64,000 nt of DNA from Amborella trichopoda (GCF_000471905.2 NW_006499997.1:2623965-2687964), one strand, 5' to 3'; counted from the first letter of the stretch, positions 24,193 to 36,335 are shown. Translations and numbers: made by a program. The notes: generated by a model not told the origin, from the letters alone.

Positions 24193-25880
24193 CGAGATAC
24201 GGGTTTGTGTATGAACATGGATAGGAGAACGAGGAAATGAAAGTGTAGCTCAAAGTCCAGGACATGGACACATATACAAGTAACCTATCTAACACACCTA
24301 TAAATGTACGTTGTTGGCCGCATAATAGAAAAATATTTGCAGCCCACACACTGATACACATATATAAATATCATAATGCCTAATATTATATTCTATTCAT
24401 ATTATATTTTTTAGTTTTTTTCTTGGAAAGTGTTCACATTATTTTCATTGAAGTATAAGGTATAAAAAAAATTCCTGACGAGAAGTGAGTCTCAGGCATC
24501 TCACATCCTAGGTGTTCTCTTTATTTTACTAGAAGTTATGTCTTTATACATTTACAAGTAGGAAAAAGTTTACATGCGGGCATGCCTGTGTGCTACCCAC
24601 GTCATTACAAGTATCCTAGCAGTATCAAACATCTTTTCTTTTCTCTAAATTAACATGAGGTTTGAGCAGGTACCCCACCCATTATATTAATACAAGAAAC
24701 AAATACATAGTGTATATACAAAAAATAAAAGTAGCACAAGAGGTTTCCACGTGTAAGTATCCTCACTACAACACTCACTCAAAGCTCTTAGTGTGAGGAA
24801 GATGCTCGCATCTCTCATAAATATCACATTGGGAGTGCTATGTCCAGAACTCTATTTTAAATTTCCAAGTAATTCCTCTCATCGCCACTTGAATAGATTG
24901 ATTGTATTTTGTCACCCTCCAGTTCCTTTCTTTCCAAGTTACCCCATATGATGATAGCAAGATCTAACCTCCACATTTTATTAAAGAACTTGTTAGAAAA
25001 TTGCTTTCAGTCCATCATCAACCTTCAATCACATCTGCTATACAGCTCATATTGCCCATTTCCAGATATATTTTGTGCCTCCTATAATGATGCAAAATGG
25101 AAAACAAATAATGTACGCACAGACGCTCCAAGTAACACAGTTCCTAAACTATCCTATTCACTCTACTCACAGGCAAGCGATAAGCCAACTGCGAGATAAT
25201 GCAAAAGAACTTAAGAAATGCTACGATAAACTGGAAGGAATTCTGTGATGCTCATTGTGGCCTTGTAAGGCACATATAGATAGATAATTGGCATCTCAAA
25301 GACATAAGGCATCTCATAATCGTGGTGCAAAATAACATACCTCACAAAATCATGAGCACACCAAATGGTGACCCGCGACATTATTTTACAAAAATAAGAT
25401 ATCATAAAGAATATACTTCCAGATATGTGTTCTTCAATGACTGTAGAATGTTACAGAGAAGTTTGTTTTATCACCTATTCTCATTACAACCAAAAGAAAA
25501 AAATGAAAATGCAAGACCCAAACGACCCAAAAACAGAGAATGACATATCCCATTGTATCAATCTGAACTGACCTTCTGCAACTGTTCCAACATCCAAGAA
25601 TAAATTGCACGACCAAAGAAGCTCCAATAAGGAGGACCTCACCATGATAAACCTTAGGCCCCAAAATGCACTTAGCACCTCTTCTTCCTTGACTTGAAGT
25701 ATTTGGGTGTGTAGTTATTTAAAATTTCAGAAGAGGAATGAGCTTCAGCCACTGTCTTATGCCAAATTGACTGTCTAAACGAGCATGTAGCATTGCTCTG
25801 GGTGTGCCATGATCACAATGATTGCAGATAGGAACCAGTTACACTTTGGATGTCCTCTTTCATTGTGGAGCAGAATCGAA
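24193..25880. other. 3' flank of ELCH copy B, no gene seen
   Basis: Matches 1-1642. Open frames here (24909-25199, 25322-25543, 25434-25664) differ by frameshifts from their partners in unit 1, which argues against coding. The stretch nearest ELCH is probably 3' UTR. Confidence 0.6.
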
Positions 25881-27116
25881 TCAAACTGCATACTGAGGAG
25901 AAACCCTAACAGCAATTCCTGCAACCTGCGCTTGCATCTGTGCAGCCCTAACTTTTGCTGAAGTGGCTCTGTGAAAGAACTGCTCTCGTGATAGAGCCCT
26001 AATGCTCTTCAAATACGCATCGAAAGGGATGGCACCCTCTTGCACAGCCTTGTCAAGCAAATAAATCACGTCCTCGATAGCCAAATCTGCAGCTGTGCAC
26101 TCCAACATCTGCCTTGACAATGCATCAATGGGCTCAAAGACATCATCAATGTCAACAACCCCTGCTTTCTCCTTTGTGTCCTCATTCTCCTTGAGCCATG
26201 CCTCGAGCACATCAGCGTTTGTGAGCACAATCTGAAGCTGTTGCTCCAGAGCTTCTTTCTCATCCTGCATCTCTCTCAACCCCTTAGTGAGCTGCTCTTC
26301 CCTCTCTCCAAGCACCGCCTGGGAATTGAACAGCGCATCGACCTCTGCTTCCCTCGCCTTCCGCAACTCCATTGTGTCATTATGCAACATCTCAAGCAAT
26401 CGGTTAATCGCATTCCTCTTATATACCTCCAAAGGGTCCTCCATAGCTGGTGGCCTCTGAGGTGAGGGCGGCAACCTACCGTATGGTGATGAGCAAGTCC
26501 TAGGCGGCAACACTGGTCGAACACTTCCACTGTTTGAGGAAGTCGTAGCCAACGAAGAACAAACCAAATTAGCTTCACTAGTGCTAGGCCTTTGAGGTGG
26601 TGGTTTCGCAGCCGTAGCGGTGGTGGTGGTGTAGAGAGGGGAATCAAGGCCAAAGTGGTGGCTGAGGTTCTTAACAAGGTCCACAAGGTTCGAAGATGGG
26701 TAGACCCAATGTTGGAGATAGGGCACCGAGACAAGGCCTGACGGGTTTACATTAGGGTGTGCGCGCTTGATGATCATGTCTCGAGTAGGGGTGACAAAGA
26801 CAAGGGGTGGAAGGCGGGAGTAGGATTCGACGAGCCAAACGACGGCCGGGATGTTGTAGACTACATCATGGTACACCATGGGGATGGTACCCTCAGCCTG
26901 GAGGAGGTTGACAGAGCGACCGTCATTGTGTGTGAAAGTGGCAGTCTTCACCTGGAGGGACGGGAAGTGCTGCACCAGGCCCACCAGGTGCTGGCTAATG
27001 AGCCACTTCGCTTCCTCCTCGTACGGCAGGGCAGACGGACCTCGCTGGGAGAGCACGTTGTTTAGGAATTGGACCGACAGTTGGTTCGCGTTGAGGGTGC
27101 CTACAGGACCGACCAT
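25881..27116 (-). CDS. ELC: ELCH / VPS23-like ESCRT-I subunit, copy B
   Basis: A 411-residue intact frame, same length and domain order as copy A (UEV about 30-160, proline-rich linker, coiled coil about 232-315, steadiness box about 325-400). By my count it differs from copy A at about 23 residues (about 94% identity), with no gaps. Several changes fall in the linker (166-209). One lies in the fold: residue 100, the first Pro of the E2/UEV YPxxPP motif, is Ser here (codon TCC against CCC). The ubiquitin-contact Trp94 and groove Tyr82/Tyr87 are kept. Start chosen as for copy A. Both copies being open suggests both may be expressed, though that is inference. Confidence 0.94.
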   Translation of the reverse strand: MVGPVGTLNANQLSVQFLNNVLSQRGPSALPYEEEAKWLISQHLVGLVQHFPSLQVKTATFTHNDGRSVNLLQAEGTIPMVYHDVVYNIPAVVWLVESYSRLPPLVFVTPTRDMIIKRAHPNVNPSGLVSVPYLQHWVYPSSNLVDLVKNLSHHFGLDSPLYTTTTATAAKPPPQRPSTSEANLVCSSLATTSSNSGSVRPVLPPRTCSSPYGRLPPSPQRPPAMEDPLEVYKRNAINRLLEMLHNDTMELRKAREAEVDALFNSQAVLGEREEQLTKGLREMQDEKEALEQQLQIVLTNADVLEAWLKENEDTKEKAGVVDIDDVFEPIDALSRQMLECTAADLAIEDVIYLLDKAVQEGAIPFDAYLKSIRALSREQFFHRATSAKVRAAQMQAQVAGIAVRVSPQYAV

Positions 27117-27715
27117 TGCTACTGCTGATTTCTTCTATTCCCTCTCCCACACCTCTTATCATAGGTTTTGAGTTTGATGGATTGAGGAAGGCCTCTCCCA
27201 CACCTCTTTTCAGAGGTTTTGAGTTTGATGGATTGAGGAAGGGGCTGCGTCGATTGTGGTTTGATTCAATTTGATTTGAAGATGGGGATTTCAGAGAAGA
27301 TGAAGAAGAAGACTGATGATCTATCGGTTAAAGCACACAGAGAGACAGAGTAATGAATTGGGAACCAGGGGGGAAGAGATCGAAAAAGGAGAGGCAGCCG
27401 TCAATTGGATTGGATTGAATTTGAACCGCTCACCATGGATGCAAAGGTAAGGAAATTCACAGGAAATCGAAGCCTGAGTAATTTAGAGAGAGAAAGAGAG
27501 TGGGACCGATGGGTTGTAAAGGGATTAAAACAGGTAAAGAGAATGAGGAATCTTACAATTCCTGCCTAATTTCCCTTAGGACCTTTCTCACTTCCCACCA
27601 CAGGGAAGAAACACAGAGAGAGAAAAACCTAATTTCCCTTAAAGAGAGAACCTAATTTAGAGAGAGAGAGAGAGAGGGCAGAGGGCAGGTTCATCTGAGG
27701 GCGACGTCGATTTAT
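27117..27715 (-). promoter_or_regulatory. Leader and promoter region of ELCH copy B
   Basis: Upstream region of copy B with the same 51-bp tandem repeat (about 27146-27247) and GA-rich runs (27485-27500, 27617-27625, 27659-27676). It lacks the G-run and about 140 bp present upstream of copy A, so the two promoters differ. No start site can be fixed. Confidence 0.5.
27146..27247. repeat. 51-bp tandem repeat in the ELCH copy B leader
   Basis: Two units, starting about 27146 and 27197. The first has lost the small inverted repeat (CCTCTTATCATAGG), the second keeps CCTCTTTTCAGAGG. Confidence 0.8.
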
Positions 27716-29682
27716 AATGTAATCCATATGACCACCGGGAAAAAGGTGCGCCATGAAGGTCATCACCCTCAAATCCGATTATTTCGATGACGGTAATCAA
27801 GAGAAGCCGGACTCGGACCCTTGTATGAAATAAAATAGAGAAATTCTTCAAAATAGCCATAAGATATAAGATATGGATTATTTAGTATTTTACGTATGAC
27901 TTTTGATTTAATTTTACACTACATATTAAAAAATGGGTGTGGTTTGTATAGGGCTGAGGCCCCAAACAACCAAAAGAAGGCGCACTTTTAAATAGGATCG
28001 GAATATGCTTTTCGGTATTGGAAATCTTTGTGATGTCTTGAAACTTTATTTTCATATATGACTATAAAATTTAAAGCTTCAAAAATAATATAGGTCGAAC
28101 AGATCTATAAACATTTAAAGAATTTTGAAATTTGAAAGTCTAAAAATATGTTATAAGATAGCCTATTTCTAATTGTTTAGGGCCACGCTCTTAATATAAA
28201 CATTTTCTTTAGAAACCAAAGTGAACAATATTTTAAAAAAAATTCTTGAACTTCATGATACACTCAATATATTAGATTTCACATAACTTCCTTGGTAAAT
28301 GATCTTCTTGTATGCAATCCCAATGTTAAATAGCTTTTCTCTTATAGGTAGTTTGATCAATTCCCAGTTAGAGTATCACTGACCCTCAAGTCGATACGAC
28401 TCAAAATCGAAATCATTGATTTAGATCGAGTAGTCCAAGCTGATTTGAAACGTTGTATGGAGTTCATCAATATGAAAGAAAAAAAAAAAATTTGAAAAAT
28501 AAAAATAATAATTTTATTAAAAAAACATTTGGACTATTAGTTACATTTGTTTTAGATGGACCACTTGTTTGCATCCATCTTTAAGATTGATACTTTATAC
28601 CTCTGGACCGCATATTGTAGAAATGTGGTCCAGCTTGCATGAAATAATTGTTCTTTCAAGAATTGCTTGGTTTTCAAACTCAATCATTTGAAATTTTAGT
28701 GAACAGTTTTTCACATGTTCTCTATAAAATTTCAATTTCAATGGATTAAAAATTGCATTAAGTCATCATATCGGCATTATTTTGCTCCAAATTGACGGAT
28801 CTCACTTTCAAAGCTTCTAATTTATGGGATGTGAGATGGAAATATATTTCCAATAATTTGAGATCTGCTTGAAGTCCAAGGTCAAAGGAGCAAGTGGAGC
28901 GGCTCACGTCGTGTACCTTTCCTCTCATTAAACAACTCACACTTTTAGAAGGTACTTTTAGGACCAAATATCAGTATTTGATGATCTAGACCGTTGGATT
29001 TTTTTATCTTTTATTACTTCATGATGTAGCATAAATGGTCTATTTTAGAGCGGTAAAATTATAGGATGCGTTTTTGTTATTAGTATTAGTAAAAATCCGA
29101 CAAGGGGGCTTCTCCCCCACTATCTTACCCAAATAAAATAAAATAAAAAAGAAAAATAATGTAACTTCCTCAACCTAATGTCATGTAAGAAATAAGAAAA
29201 AAAACCAAAATATTATGTGCTTGCTAAAAGAACAAATAATGCCCTAAAATTGAGTATGTGCAACCCAATTTACGACAGCTAGATAGAAGTGTTTAGATGA
29301 TCAAAAGCCAAACTTTTCCTTTGATAATGCTCGAATTGCGATTATGAAATGGACCTTAATTTTGATATTGAGAAAAAATACCTTGGTACTTTTTCCCAAG
29401 GCAGCAAATATGTATTGTTCTCCCATGATAGAATAGTACACATGATTATTTAGGCAAGAGGATAATTTCTACATCTGATAAGTAACCATACTCATCACTT
29501 ACTTTTCCACTTTTGTCGAGTGGTAGGGTGCAAGTTCACAAATTAGGTCTCCAATTAAAAGAAGCAAAGTATATAAAGACTATTTACTTTTACTATAAAG
29601 AGGCCGCTTTCACCCATCTGCCATATATCAAATTGGGTAGTCATAAGTGTGTTATTGAATAATTCACCATGCTCTTACGGTA
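27716..29682. other. Intergenic, no gene seen
   Basis: AT-rich, matching about 3601-5984 with indels. It includes several poly-A patches and lacks the 49-bp tandem repeat. No coding signal. Confidence 0.6.
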
Positions 29683-30078
29683 AAATGGTTTTGCTTCCTA
29701 AAAAGCTACTGTTTTATGTGGAAAATGGGGGAGTTTAAAAGAACATAGGATTAGTATTTACGAAGATTTTTGGAAGCAGACCTCAGGTAAAGAATCTATG
29801 GTTGTTTGTCAAATGATATGAATCTATCTCAAGGGCAAAAATTTATATGGGGAAAACCAAAATTATAGGAATTAATTGTTCAAAAAAAAAATATTCAGTT
29901 GGATTGGTTGAGTTTTTACAGTAGATATCTTACCCTCAAAATATTTGGATATTCCATTTACAGACGAAAGATTGCAAATTTCAGCACGGTATCCAATCGT
30001 CCATAGTGTTATTTTAAATTGGATGGATGGAACAATAGATATCTATCTTTTGGAGGATGAAAGCCTGTTTATCGTTTT
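29683..30078 (+). pseudogene. LINE reverse transcriptase remnant, unit 2
   Basis: Partner of the remnant at 5985-6890, cut off at 30078. Readable pieces include KTKIIGIN and KYLDIPFTDERLQISA. It is broken by frameshifts and stops. Confidence 0.75.
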
Positions 30079-30771
30079 TTCCAATGGTTTAAAAAACGGA
30101 TCGGTGACCTGGATCGGGCTTCCAAAAAATGGATCCGGATCGGCTAATCAGCGATCCGGATCGGGAATCGGGTGAATCGGTCAGAATAAAGCTTAAAAAA
30201 AATCCGAAAAAATTATTAAAATTCATTATAAATATTATTTTTTAGGAATTCAATAAGAAATGAGGGTACTCCATTAAGAATTTTCATGTTTTTGAATGAA
30301 TATACGAATATTGATGTGTTCTTTCCCTGCATGAACCGCCGTTCAACATTTAATTTATAGCACACAAAGGATAAACATAGAATTATCATGGAATAAGTAT
30401 ATCAACCTACATGGACTACAATAAAGCATAAAATTAGTAACATTTGATCTAAAAATAAAATGATAGACGACGTTATTGTTCTTCTTGGTCACGCTGGTGC
30501 CATTGATTGAATTCGTTTAACAATTAATTGATTCGATCTAAAAACGAATCATCGATATTAGCAGGCGTCTGACTATTCCCAAATCTTTGAGTGTTAGTGT
30601 TTTGTTGTGTTCCCAATCTAAAATCCCCGAAGATTATCCATCCTTCATGCTCACCTGCACTGTCGTGCTCATCCCTACACTGTTGCTGTTGGGACTCGAT
30701 ATGTGAATAATATCGCTGGGATAGGGTGGCCTCAGAATCATCATCTCTCTCATTTTCTCTTTGAATAATAA

Positions 30772-30791
30772 NNNNNNNNNNNNNNNNNNNN
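30772..30791. other. Assembly gap (20 N)
   Basis: Twenty unknown bases. Any open frame crossing it (for example 30524-30880 minus, 30761-31495 plus) is not reliable. The gap lies next to a minisatellite that probably caused it. Confidence 1.
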
Positions 30792-31108
30792 GGATTACAA
30801 AAAAAAAAACAAACACTTCGATCATGGATTACAAAAAAGAAACAAACATTTCGATCATGGATTACAAAACATTCGATCATGGATTACAAAAAATTCTATC
30901 TTGGGTTACAAAAAAAAAAAAGTTCGATCATGGATTACAAGAAAAAAAACAAACATTTCGATCATGGATTACAAAAAATTCGATCATGGATTACAAAAAA
31001 TTCTATCATGGGTTACAAAAAAACAAAAAATTTGATCATGGATTACAAAAAAAAAAAACAATTCGATCATGGATTACAAAGAAATCTATCATGGATTACA
31101 AACAAAAA
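30792..31108. repeat. Minisatellite, GATCATGGATTACAAAAAA units
   Basis: About a dozen degenerate units of TTCGATCATGGATTAC followed by a variable A-run, 20-33 bp each, starting directly at the assembly gap, so the true array may be longer. The unit reads open in one frame (SWITK/DHGLQ), giving a spurious 244-residue plus-strand frame. Confidence 0.9.
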
Positions 31109-31286
31109 AAAAAAAATCCGTACAGGACTCGCCGATTCCGTACAGTGAATCGGCGAGTCACTATGCAGAATCCTCCGGTTCTCTCTAGAACCGGACAATC
31201 CCCGGTTTTTTCACCGATTCGATCCGTCCATGGCGATTTCCGAGTCGAACCCGGTTCGACTCGGTGTTTTTTTAAACACTGGTCTA

Positions 31287-33960
31287 AACATTTCTTCACC
31301 TTATATAACTTATGGGCACATTCCTTAAATAGGTTAAATAGAATCTTATGGACCCTTCTCGGTCCAAGACCACTCTACCTAGAACCAGACCCAATGGGGG
31401 GCTCAGGGATCCGACCCACGCCTGACATGGGGATTCAAGTCGGGTCAGGTCGACCCAACCTGGGTCTGACCCAATTTTTTATTTTTAAAATTTAATTCTT
31501 AGCTACGTATTTATTTTTTATCTTGGCATTATTAGAGATAATCAATATTAAATAGTTCAATTCAAGAGAAATGTTTTGGTAACTTTTTGGGCAATTAAGT
31601 AAAATGTGATTTACTTAATTTGTATAATAACTACTATAGGGAAAGGTTTTTATGATTTCCCTACAGCATAGAAGATATGTGCTTCCCCTACCATCCAGCC
31701 TTCCAATTTTGATCATGAGAGCCACTCACTGTTTGATCTTAGATCCGACATCTCAAAATATTTTATTTTTAGTTTTTTTATATAAATTTTATGAATATAT
31801 AATTTGGTACGTGCCATCTTCTCATTGGGGTGCACCTATAAAAAATATTAAAAATAATTTATCGATAAAATACAATGACCAAAATACCCCTTTACATTTT
31901 TTAGAGGTATTTTGGTCATTTTATTTTATTGAAAATTTTTTTTTTTTTTGTTTTTTTTTTTTCAGTAGTGCGAATTTAGTAGAGGATGGGACATCCAAAA
32001 TTTGGTGTCAAAATAGTTTATATATATGAAAAAAATTAAAATAAGATAGTGTAGAGGTATGACATTGCGATTGGGGCAATTTTAGCCCTCCATTCAGAAT
32101 GGAGGGTCAGATAAGGGGTATATAAGTTTAATGCTATAGGAGAAGCGTAGAAAGCTTGCCCATAACTATGTATTGTTATAGCTATATGTATACTATAATT
32201 ATTTATTTATATATTAAAGACTAATATAAAACCTAGGTCAGTCGACCTAAAACAAATTTCAAATTTCAGGCTCATGTAAACATGAATTTCAAATAGTGCA
32301 ACACAATAAAATACATAATACATGTTAACAATAGGTTTTTTTTTTTTTAAAAAAAAAGTACTCATTACTTAATGTCAAAATTAAATTTGGTTCATAGTTA
32401 GCAAGTCTTCGTTTAAAACATGATATCTAAAAAAAACAAATGATTTTTATAGATCCATTAAGAACTCTGAGTTTTTCAAAATATCTTCCTAATATCATGC
32501 TTTTTAGTGAAACCGAGATAAATCTGTATTTTCTCTTCTTGAAAAAAAACTTTTCAAATAAATTTATTCCCTATAATATTATTTCTTCATCAACATAATA
32601 TTATTGAATCTTGGTTTAAAGATAAGTACATTAACAATGGGAGTAAATTGAAAATCTTGATTTAACAAAAAATTCCATAAAAAATTTCACCAATGAGTCC
32701 CTTAAAAAAATCAATGAAAAATTTCAAGCATTATATTTCCCAAAAAAAAAAAAATCGAAACAATCTTATATTACAAAATAATAGGTCGAATTAGAAGAAG
32801 AGTAACTCAATGAATTATTTTATTTTTTTATTTATGTCTTTAAACCGATAGTGTCATTAAAAAGAGCAATAGAGAGATTCAATGATACTAAAGATTTAGG
32901 TAGCTAGGTATTCAGTGCAAGATTTGAATTTATTTAAGCATTTTGTTGCTGTTGTTTTTTTTTTTTGTATAGAGAAGTTTGATTAATTTCATAATTTATG
33001 TTTTATTTTTTATTTCATTTGTGTCTACAACATAGTATTTTGGATGGATCACTATTTTATATATTTAAGTCTTAGTATTTTCTTTTAATTAACTACAATC
33101 CTATATAGATGAAGTTTAGGTAAGGCCCAGGCTCTATGAAAACAAAATAAAGTTTCACCTCAAATCCTTGTGTGGAAAGCACTTTTGGCAACTAAAATCT
33201 CCATGATGGTTCTAAAATCAATTTCCAACACCAACAATGAAACTAAAAGAATGATACAAATATTGTGGATCTATGAATGCTTATTTTTAAAGCGAAATTG
33301 ATGGCATAGATTGATTTTTGCATTAGAAAATATAGTTAGAGCTTTAAATCCTCTGTTTTTTTCACAAACACAATGTTCAAGATGAGATGATCGATGTGAA
33401 GGTTTTTCAATACTTGAATTGCAATTTTCGATGATTTAAGAGGTGGGGCTTTACTTATTTTGATGGTATTGCAACACTATCAAACCATTTTCCATCATAT
33501 ATTGAGGACGTTTTTTGTTTTGGGAAAGGTTTCTACACTTCCCCTACAACAGCTGTCCATTTTTTATCAAGAGAGCCGCTTTGATCTTAGATCCGATGTC
33601 TCAAAGAATTTTATTTTTAATTTTATTTTATAGAAATTGTGTGAATATGAAATTTGGTACGTGACATCTTCTTATTGGAGCGCACCTATAAAAAATATTA
33701 AAAATAATTTTTAGATAAATATAATGACCAAAATACCCCTTGAAACTTTTCGGGGTATTTTGGTTATTTTATTTTATTGAAAATATTTTTTTGTATTTTT
33801 TGATAGTGCTAGTTTAATAGAGAATTGGAGTAAAAAATTTTATGCCAAACTAGTTTATAAAAAAATTTACAATAAAATAATGTTGAGACGTGACAATGTG
33901 ATTGGGGCAATCTTAGCCCTCCATTCCGAATGGACGGTTCGATAAAAGGAAGCATATAAT
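31287..33960. repeat. Segmental duplication unit 2, MITE block
   Basis: Direct repeat of about 8073-10735 with two MITEs at the same positions and the same flanking bases. No host gene in either copy. 32171-33512 is AT-rich spacer without coding signal. Confidence 0.85.
31639..32161. mobile_element. Mutator-like MITE, copy 3
   Basis: Partner of 8445-8959. Flanks are actactata (31630-31638) and ataactatg (32162-32170). The frame 31652-32029 within it is spurious. Confidence 0.85.
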
Positions 33961-33995
33961 TTTTATGTTGTAGGGGAAGCTTAGAAAGCTTGCTC
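33522..33995. mobile_element. Mutator-like MITE, copy 4 (both ends present)
   Basis: A 474-bp element. Left end GGGAAAGGTTTCTACACTTC, right end reading on the minus strand GAGCAAGCTTTCTAAGCTTC. The 9-bp flanks ttttgtttt (33513-33521) and ttttgtgtt (33996-34004) match at 8 of 9, the clearest target duplication of the family here. Confidence 0.9.
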
Positions 33996-34004
33996 TTTTG
34001 TGTT

Positions 34005-34384
34005 TTTCTTTGAAAAATAATCCTATAACTTGGTTCATAATTCTTATTATTTGCTAATTAGTTCTTGCGTTTAGTATTGTTCTTGTTGTTTCATTTTATG
34101 CGCCCAATAGATCTACAATATATTTTGTGTTATGACAACAGAGTTAGCATTGTTGCTGGATTTATTGAATGTTTCAACAAAAAGTTGTCAAATATTACTC
34201 TAATGACAATAGTAAGATTATAAACTTATTGTTTAATAACTTTAATGTTATCTTTACAATAGTTGCAAATCACAATCCTATATTGTGTTACATTTACATA
34301 TATGGTTTTTTCGCTAAATTTTTTGAACCAAATCAAAAATATTCATGGTTTTCTCACTACATTTTTTGAACAAAATTCAAATAT
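34005..34384. other. AT-rich spacer, unit 2 only
   Basis: No coding signal. The sequence has no match in unit 1, where this place is taken by a GC-rich patch and the left part of the Copia-A LTR. Confidence 0.6.
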
Positions 34385-35115
34385 TAATTTATAAATTCAA
34401 ATGACAAAAATAAAATATCAAAAAATTCACAAAAATTCAAATAAATATTCTAAAAATCACATAACATAAAATAAATTAACTTTGATGAGAATCGGATCCA
34501 TTAGATTTAGGAAATTATTAATACATGGGAGCACTCTACCTTAAACTGCGAATCACGATCCTCCTAGCCTTCTCAAACTGACCCTGCAGTTCCCATGACC
34601 CACAATCCAATGCAGGGGTTCATGATTGGACCACCAAAGTCAGCCAATAAACTAAAGGATGCAATCCCAGTTTATGGATTTCAGTTTCTCCTCTAAAGGA
34701 AAAAATCATGGTCCTTTAAACCATGATGCAAATATGACTCTATGGTGCATAGGGGTAATTTCTCGCACATGTACACGTTTCACCCTCATTAGCGAATCTC
34801 AAAACGACTATATATATACATGTCGTGTGATGATACAACGATGATGTTTTAACCTTGTCTCTAAAGGCTATTCATCACATGCAAGGGCCACACGGTCCCT
34901 TGGCTCTCATCCAAGCATACACCGACCTCATCAAGGGTTAACTTATTAAACCCTTCTCGGTTAGATCGATATGCACAGGTATCTTAGGTTTTTTCAAATC
35001 TCGGCTGGCCTAGCTTGTCGATCCTTATTTGAGTATCAGCAAATATCATTTACCTCGTACTGCCCACAAAAAGACCACACTCATAAAGCTTTTAAATGCC
35101 CCATAGACCCAATAG
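34385..35115 (-). mobile_element. Truncated Copia-A LTR, unit 2
   Basis: 34385-35079 matches 12262-12885, ending in …GACCACA, the LTR start on the minus strand. It is followed by CTCATAAAGCTTTTAAATGCC, which matches the last internal bases of Copia-A after a roughly 45-bp deletion between two CTC words. The rest of Copia-A is absent, so this is a truncated element, not a clean solo LTR. Confidence 0.75.
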
Positions 35116-35629
35116 TTTCACACATATCTCCTTCCTATATATGTCTATATAGGAAGCGGTCATAAGTTTATCTAATTGAGATATGTTGAGTTAACGGTCC
35201 TTTTTATATCAAGTCCATCTTTATGTTCTGGTTTCCAAATGGTGCTCCATATAACAAAATTTCAGTGTCATTATTTTTGGTGGCTCCCTAAAAGTTATTC
35301 CTTTGGAGCTTCTCTAGTGCGCCGATTGTGGTGGAGGATGGTTTAAATTTGAATCACCACTGGATTTGGAATCAGAGTAATGCATGAAATGAGCAAGGTC
35401 AGTCTCCCAAAGTACAAAAATGTTTCAAATCTTCATTGATAAATTGCTTATAATTAGGGGAGGCATTCTCCAAAATTATGTCTTTTGATCAGGGAGTGAT
35501 CACTTGATGACCCACAAAGCCATTTCTTGAAAGAACTAATGTGACTCAAGGTTGGGGCCTAAGACCCCTTAAATAAGGTACAAAAATCACATAATTTCAT
35601 ACTAAAATATTTTAGAACATTATTGTCAA
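35116..35629. other. Spacer, no gene seen
   Basis: No coding or repeat signal that I can name. Confidence 0.5.
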
Positions 35630-36143
35630 GGGAAAGGTTTCTATACTCCCCCTACAACATAGAAGTTCTATCCTTCCCTTACCATCCAGCCGTCTAATTT
35701 TGATTAAGAAAGCCATTCACCGTTTTATCTTAAATCTGATATCTCAAAGTATTTTATTTTTAATTTTTGTAATAAAAATTTTTTGAATATGAAATTTGGT
35801 ATGTTCCATCTTCTCATTGGGGTGCACCTATAGAAAATATTAACAATAATTTTTCGATAAACAATAATGACCAAAATACCCCTTGAATCTTTTAGGGGTA
35901 TTTTGGTCATTTTATTTTGTTTAAAATATATTTTTTTATATTTTTGGCTAGTGCAAATTTACTAGAGGGATGGACATACAAAATTTGGTGCCAAAATAGT
36001 TTATAGAAAAAAAATTAAAAATAAAATAGTGTAGAGACGTTACATTGTGATTGCCGCAAATCTTAACCCTCCATTCAAAATGGACGGTTGGATACGGGGA
36101 GGATAGAACTTCTATGTTGTAGGGGAAGCATAAAAACTTACCC
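35630..36143. mobile_element. Mutator-like MITE, copy 5, near-perfect long TIRs
   Basis: A 514-bp element. The first roughly 60 bases (GGGAAAGGTTTCTATACTCC…) and the reverse complement of the last roughly 60 (GGGTAAGTTTTTATGCTTCC…) agree almost throughout. 9-bp flanks tattgtcaa (35621-35629) and atttgttaa (36144-36152) match at 6 of 9. It has no partner in unit 1 within the window. Confidence 0.88.
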
Positions 36144-36335
36144 ATTTGTTAATTAGGTGGAAAAGATAATTAATTAGGTGCAAAAGATAAATTAAGAAAG
36201 AGAGAGGACATGATTTCATGAGATTCAGGGCACATTATTTCTAATATTTCTTGTTTCATTGCGACTAAATATTTGTTCTGAAAAAAAAAAGAACATTAAC
36301 ATAGAAAATAATTTAAAGTAACTCTCCCATTTAAC

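Larger units (their letters stand above)
24193..30078. repeat. Segmental duplication unit 2, ELCH block
   Basis: Direct repeat of 1-6405, with offset rising from about 24192 to 24238 at ELCH through small indels. It carries ELCH copy B, the leader tandem repeat and a LINE remnant. Homology ends at 30078-30082 where the insertion 30083-31281 begins. Confidence 0.9.
30083..31281. mobile_element. Possible hAT-like insertion with assembly gap
   Basis: Present only in unit 2. The ends are inverted: CAATGGTTTAAAAAACGG at 30083 and, read on the minus strand from 31281, CAGTGTTTAAAAAAACACC, which resembles hAT termini (CAGTG…). No 8-bp target duplication is visible. The flanks align with unit 1 at positions about 1.7 kb apart (6405 and 8073), so the locus was also rearranged. 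Inside are GGATCGG-rich ends, a minus-strand hydrophilic frame (about 30524-30771, Q/N/D-rich, unidentified) and a minisatellite. Confidence 0.5.

Noticed and set aside
30792..31108. Possible CRISPR array
   Set aside because: The units are degenerate tandem copies with A-runs and no unique spacers, in plant nuclear DNA. It is a minisatellite.
30761..31495. 244-residue plus-strand frame and overlapping 89-residue frame
   Set aside because: They are produced by an open minisatellite array and cross 20 unknown bases.
34385..35079. Clean solo LTR in unit 2
   Set aside because: About 35 bases of Copia internal sequence follow it after a small deletion, and the left part of the LTR is cut, so it is a truncated element.
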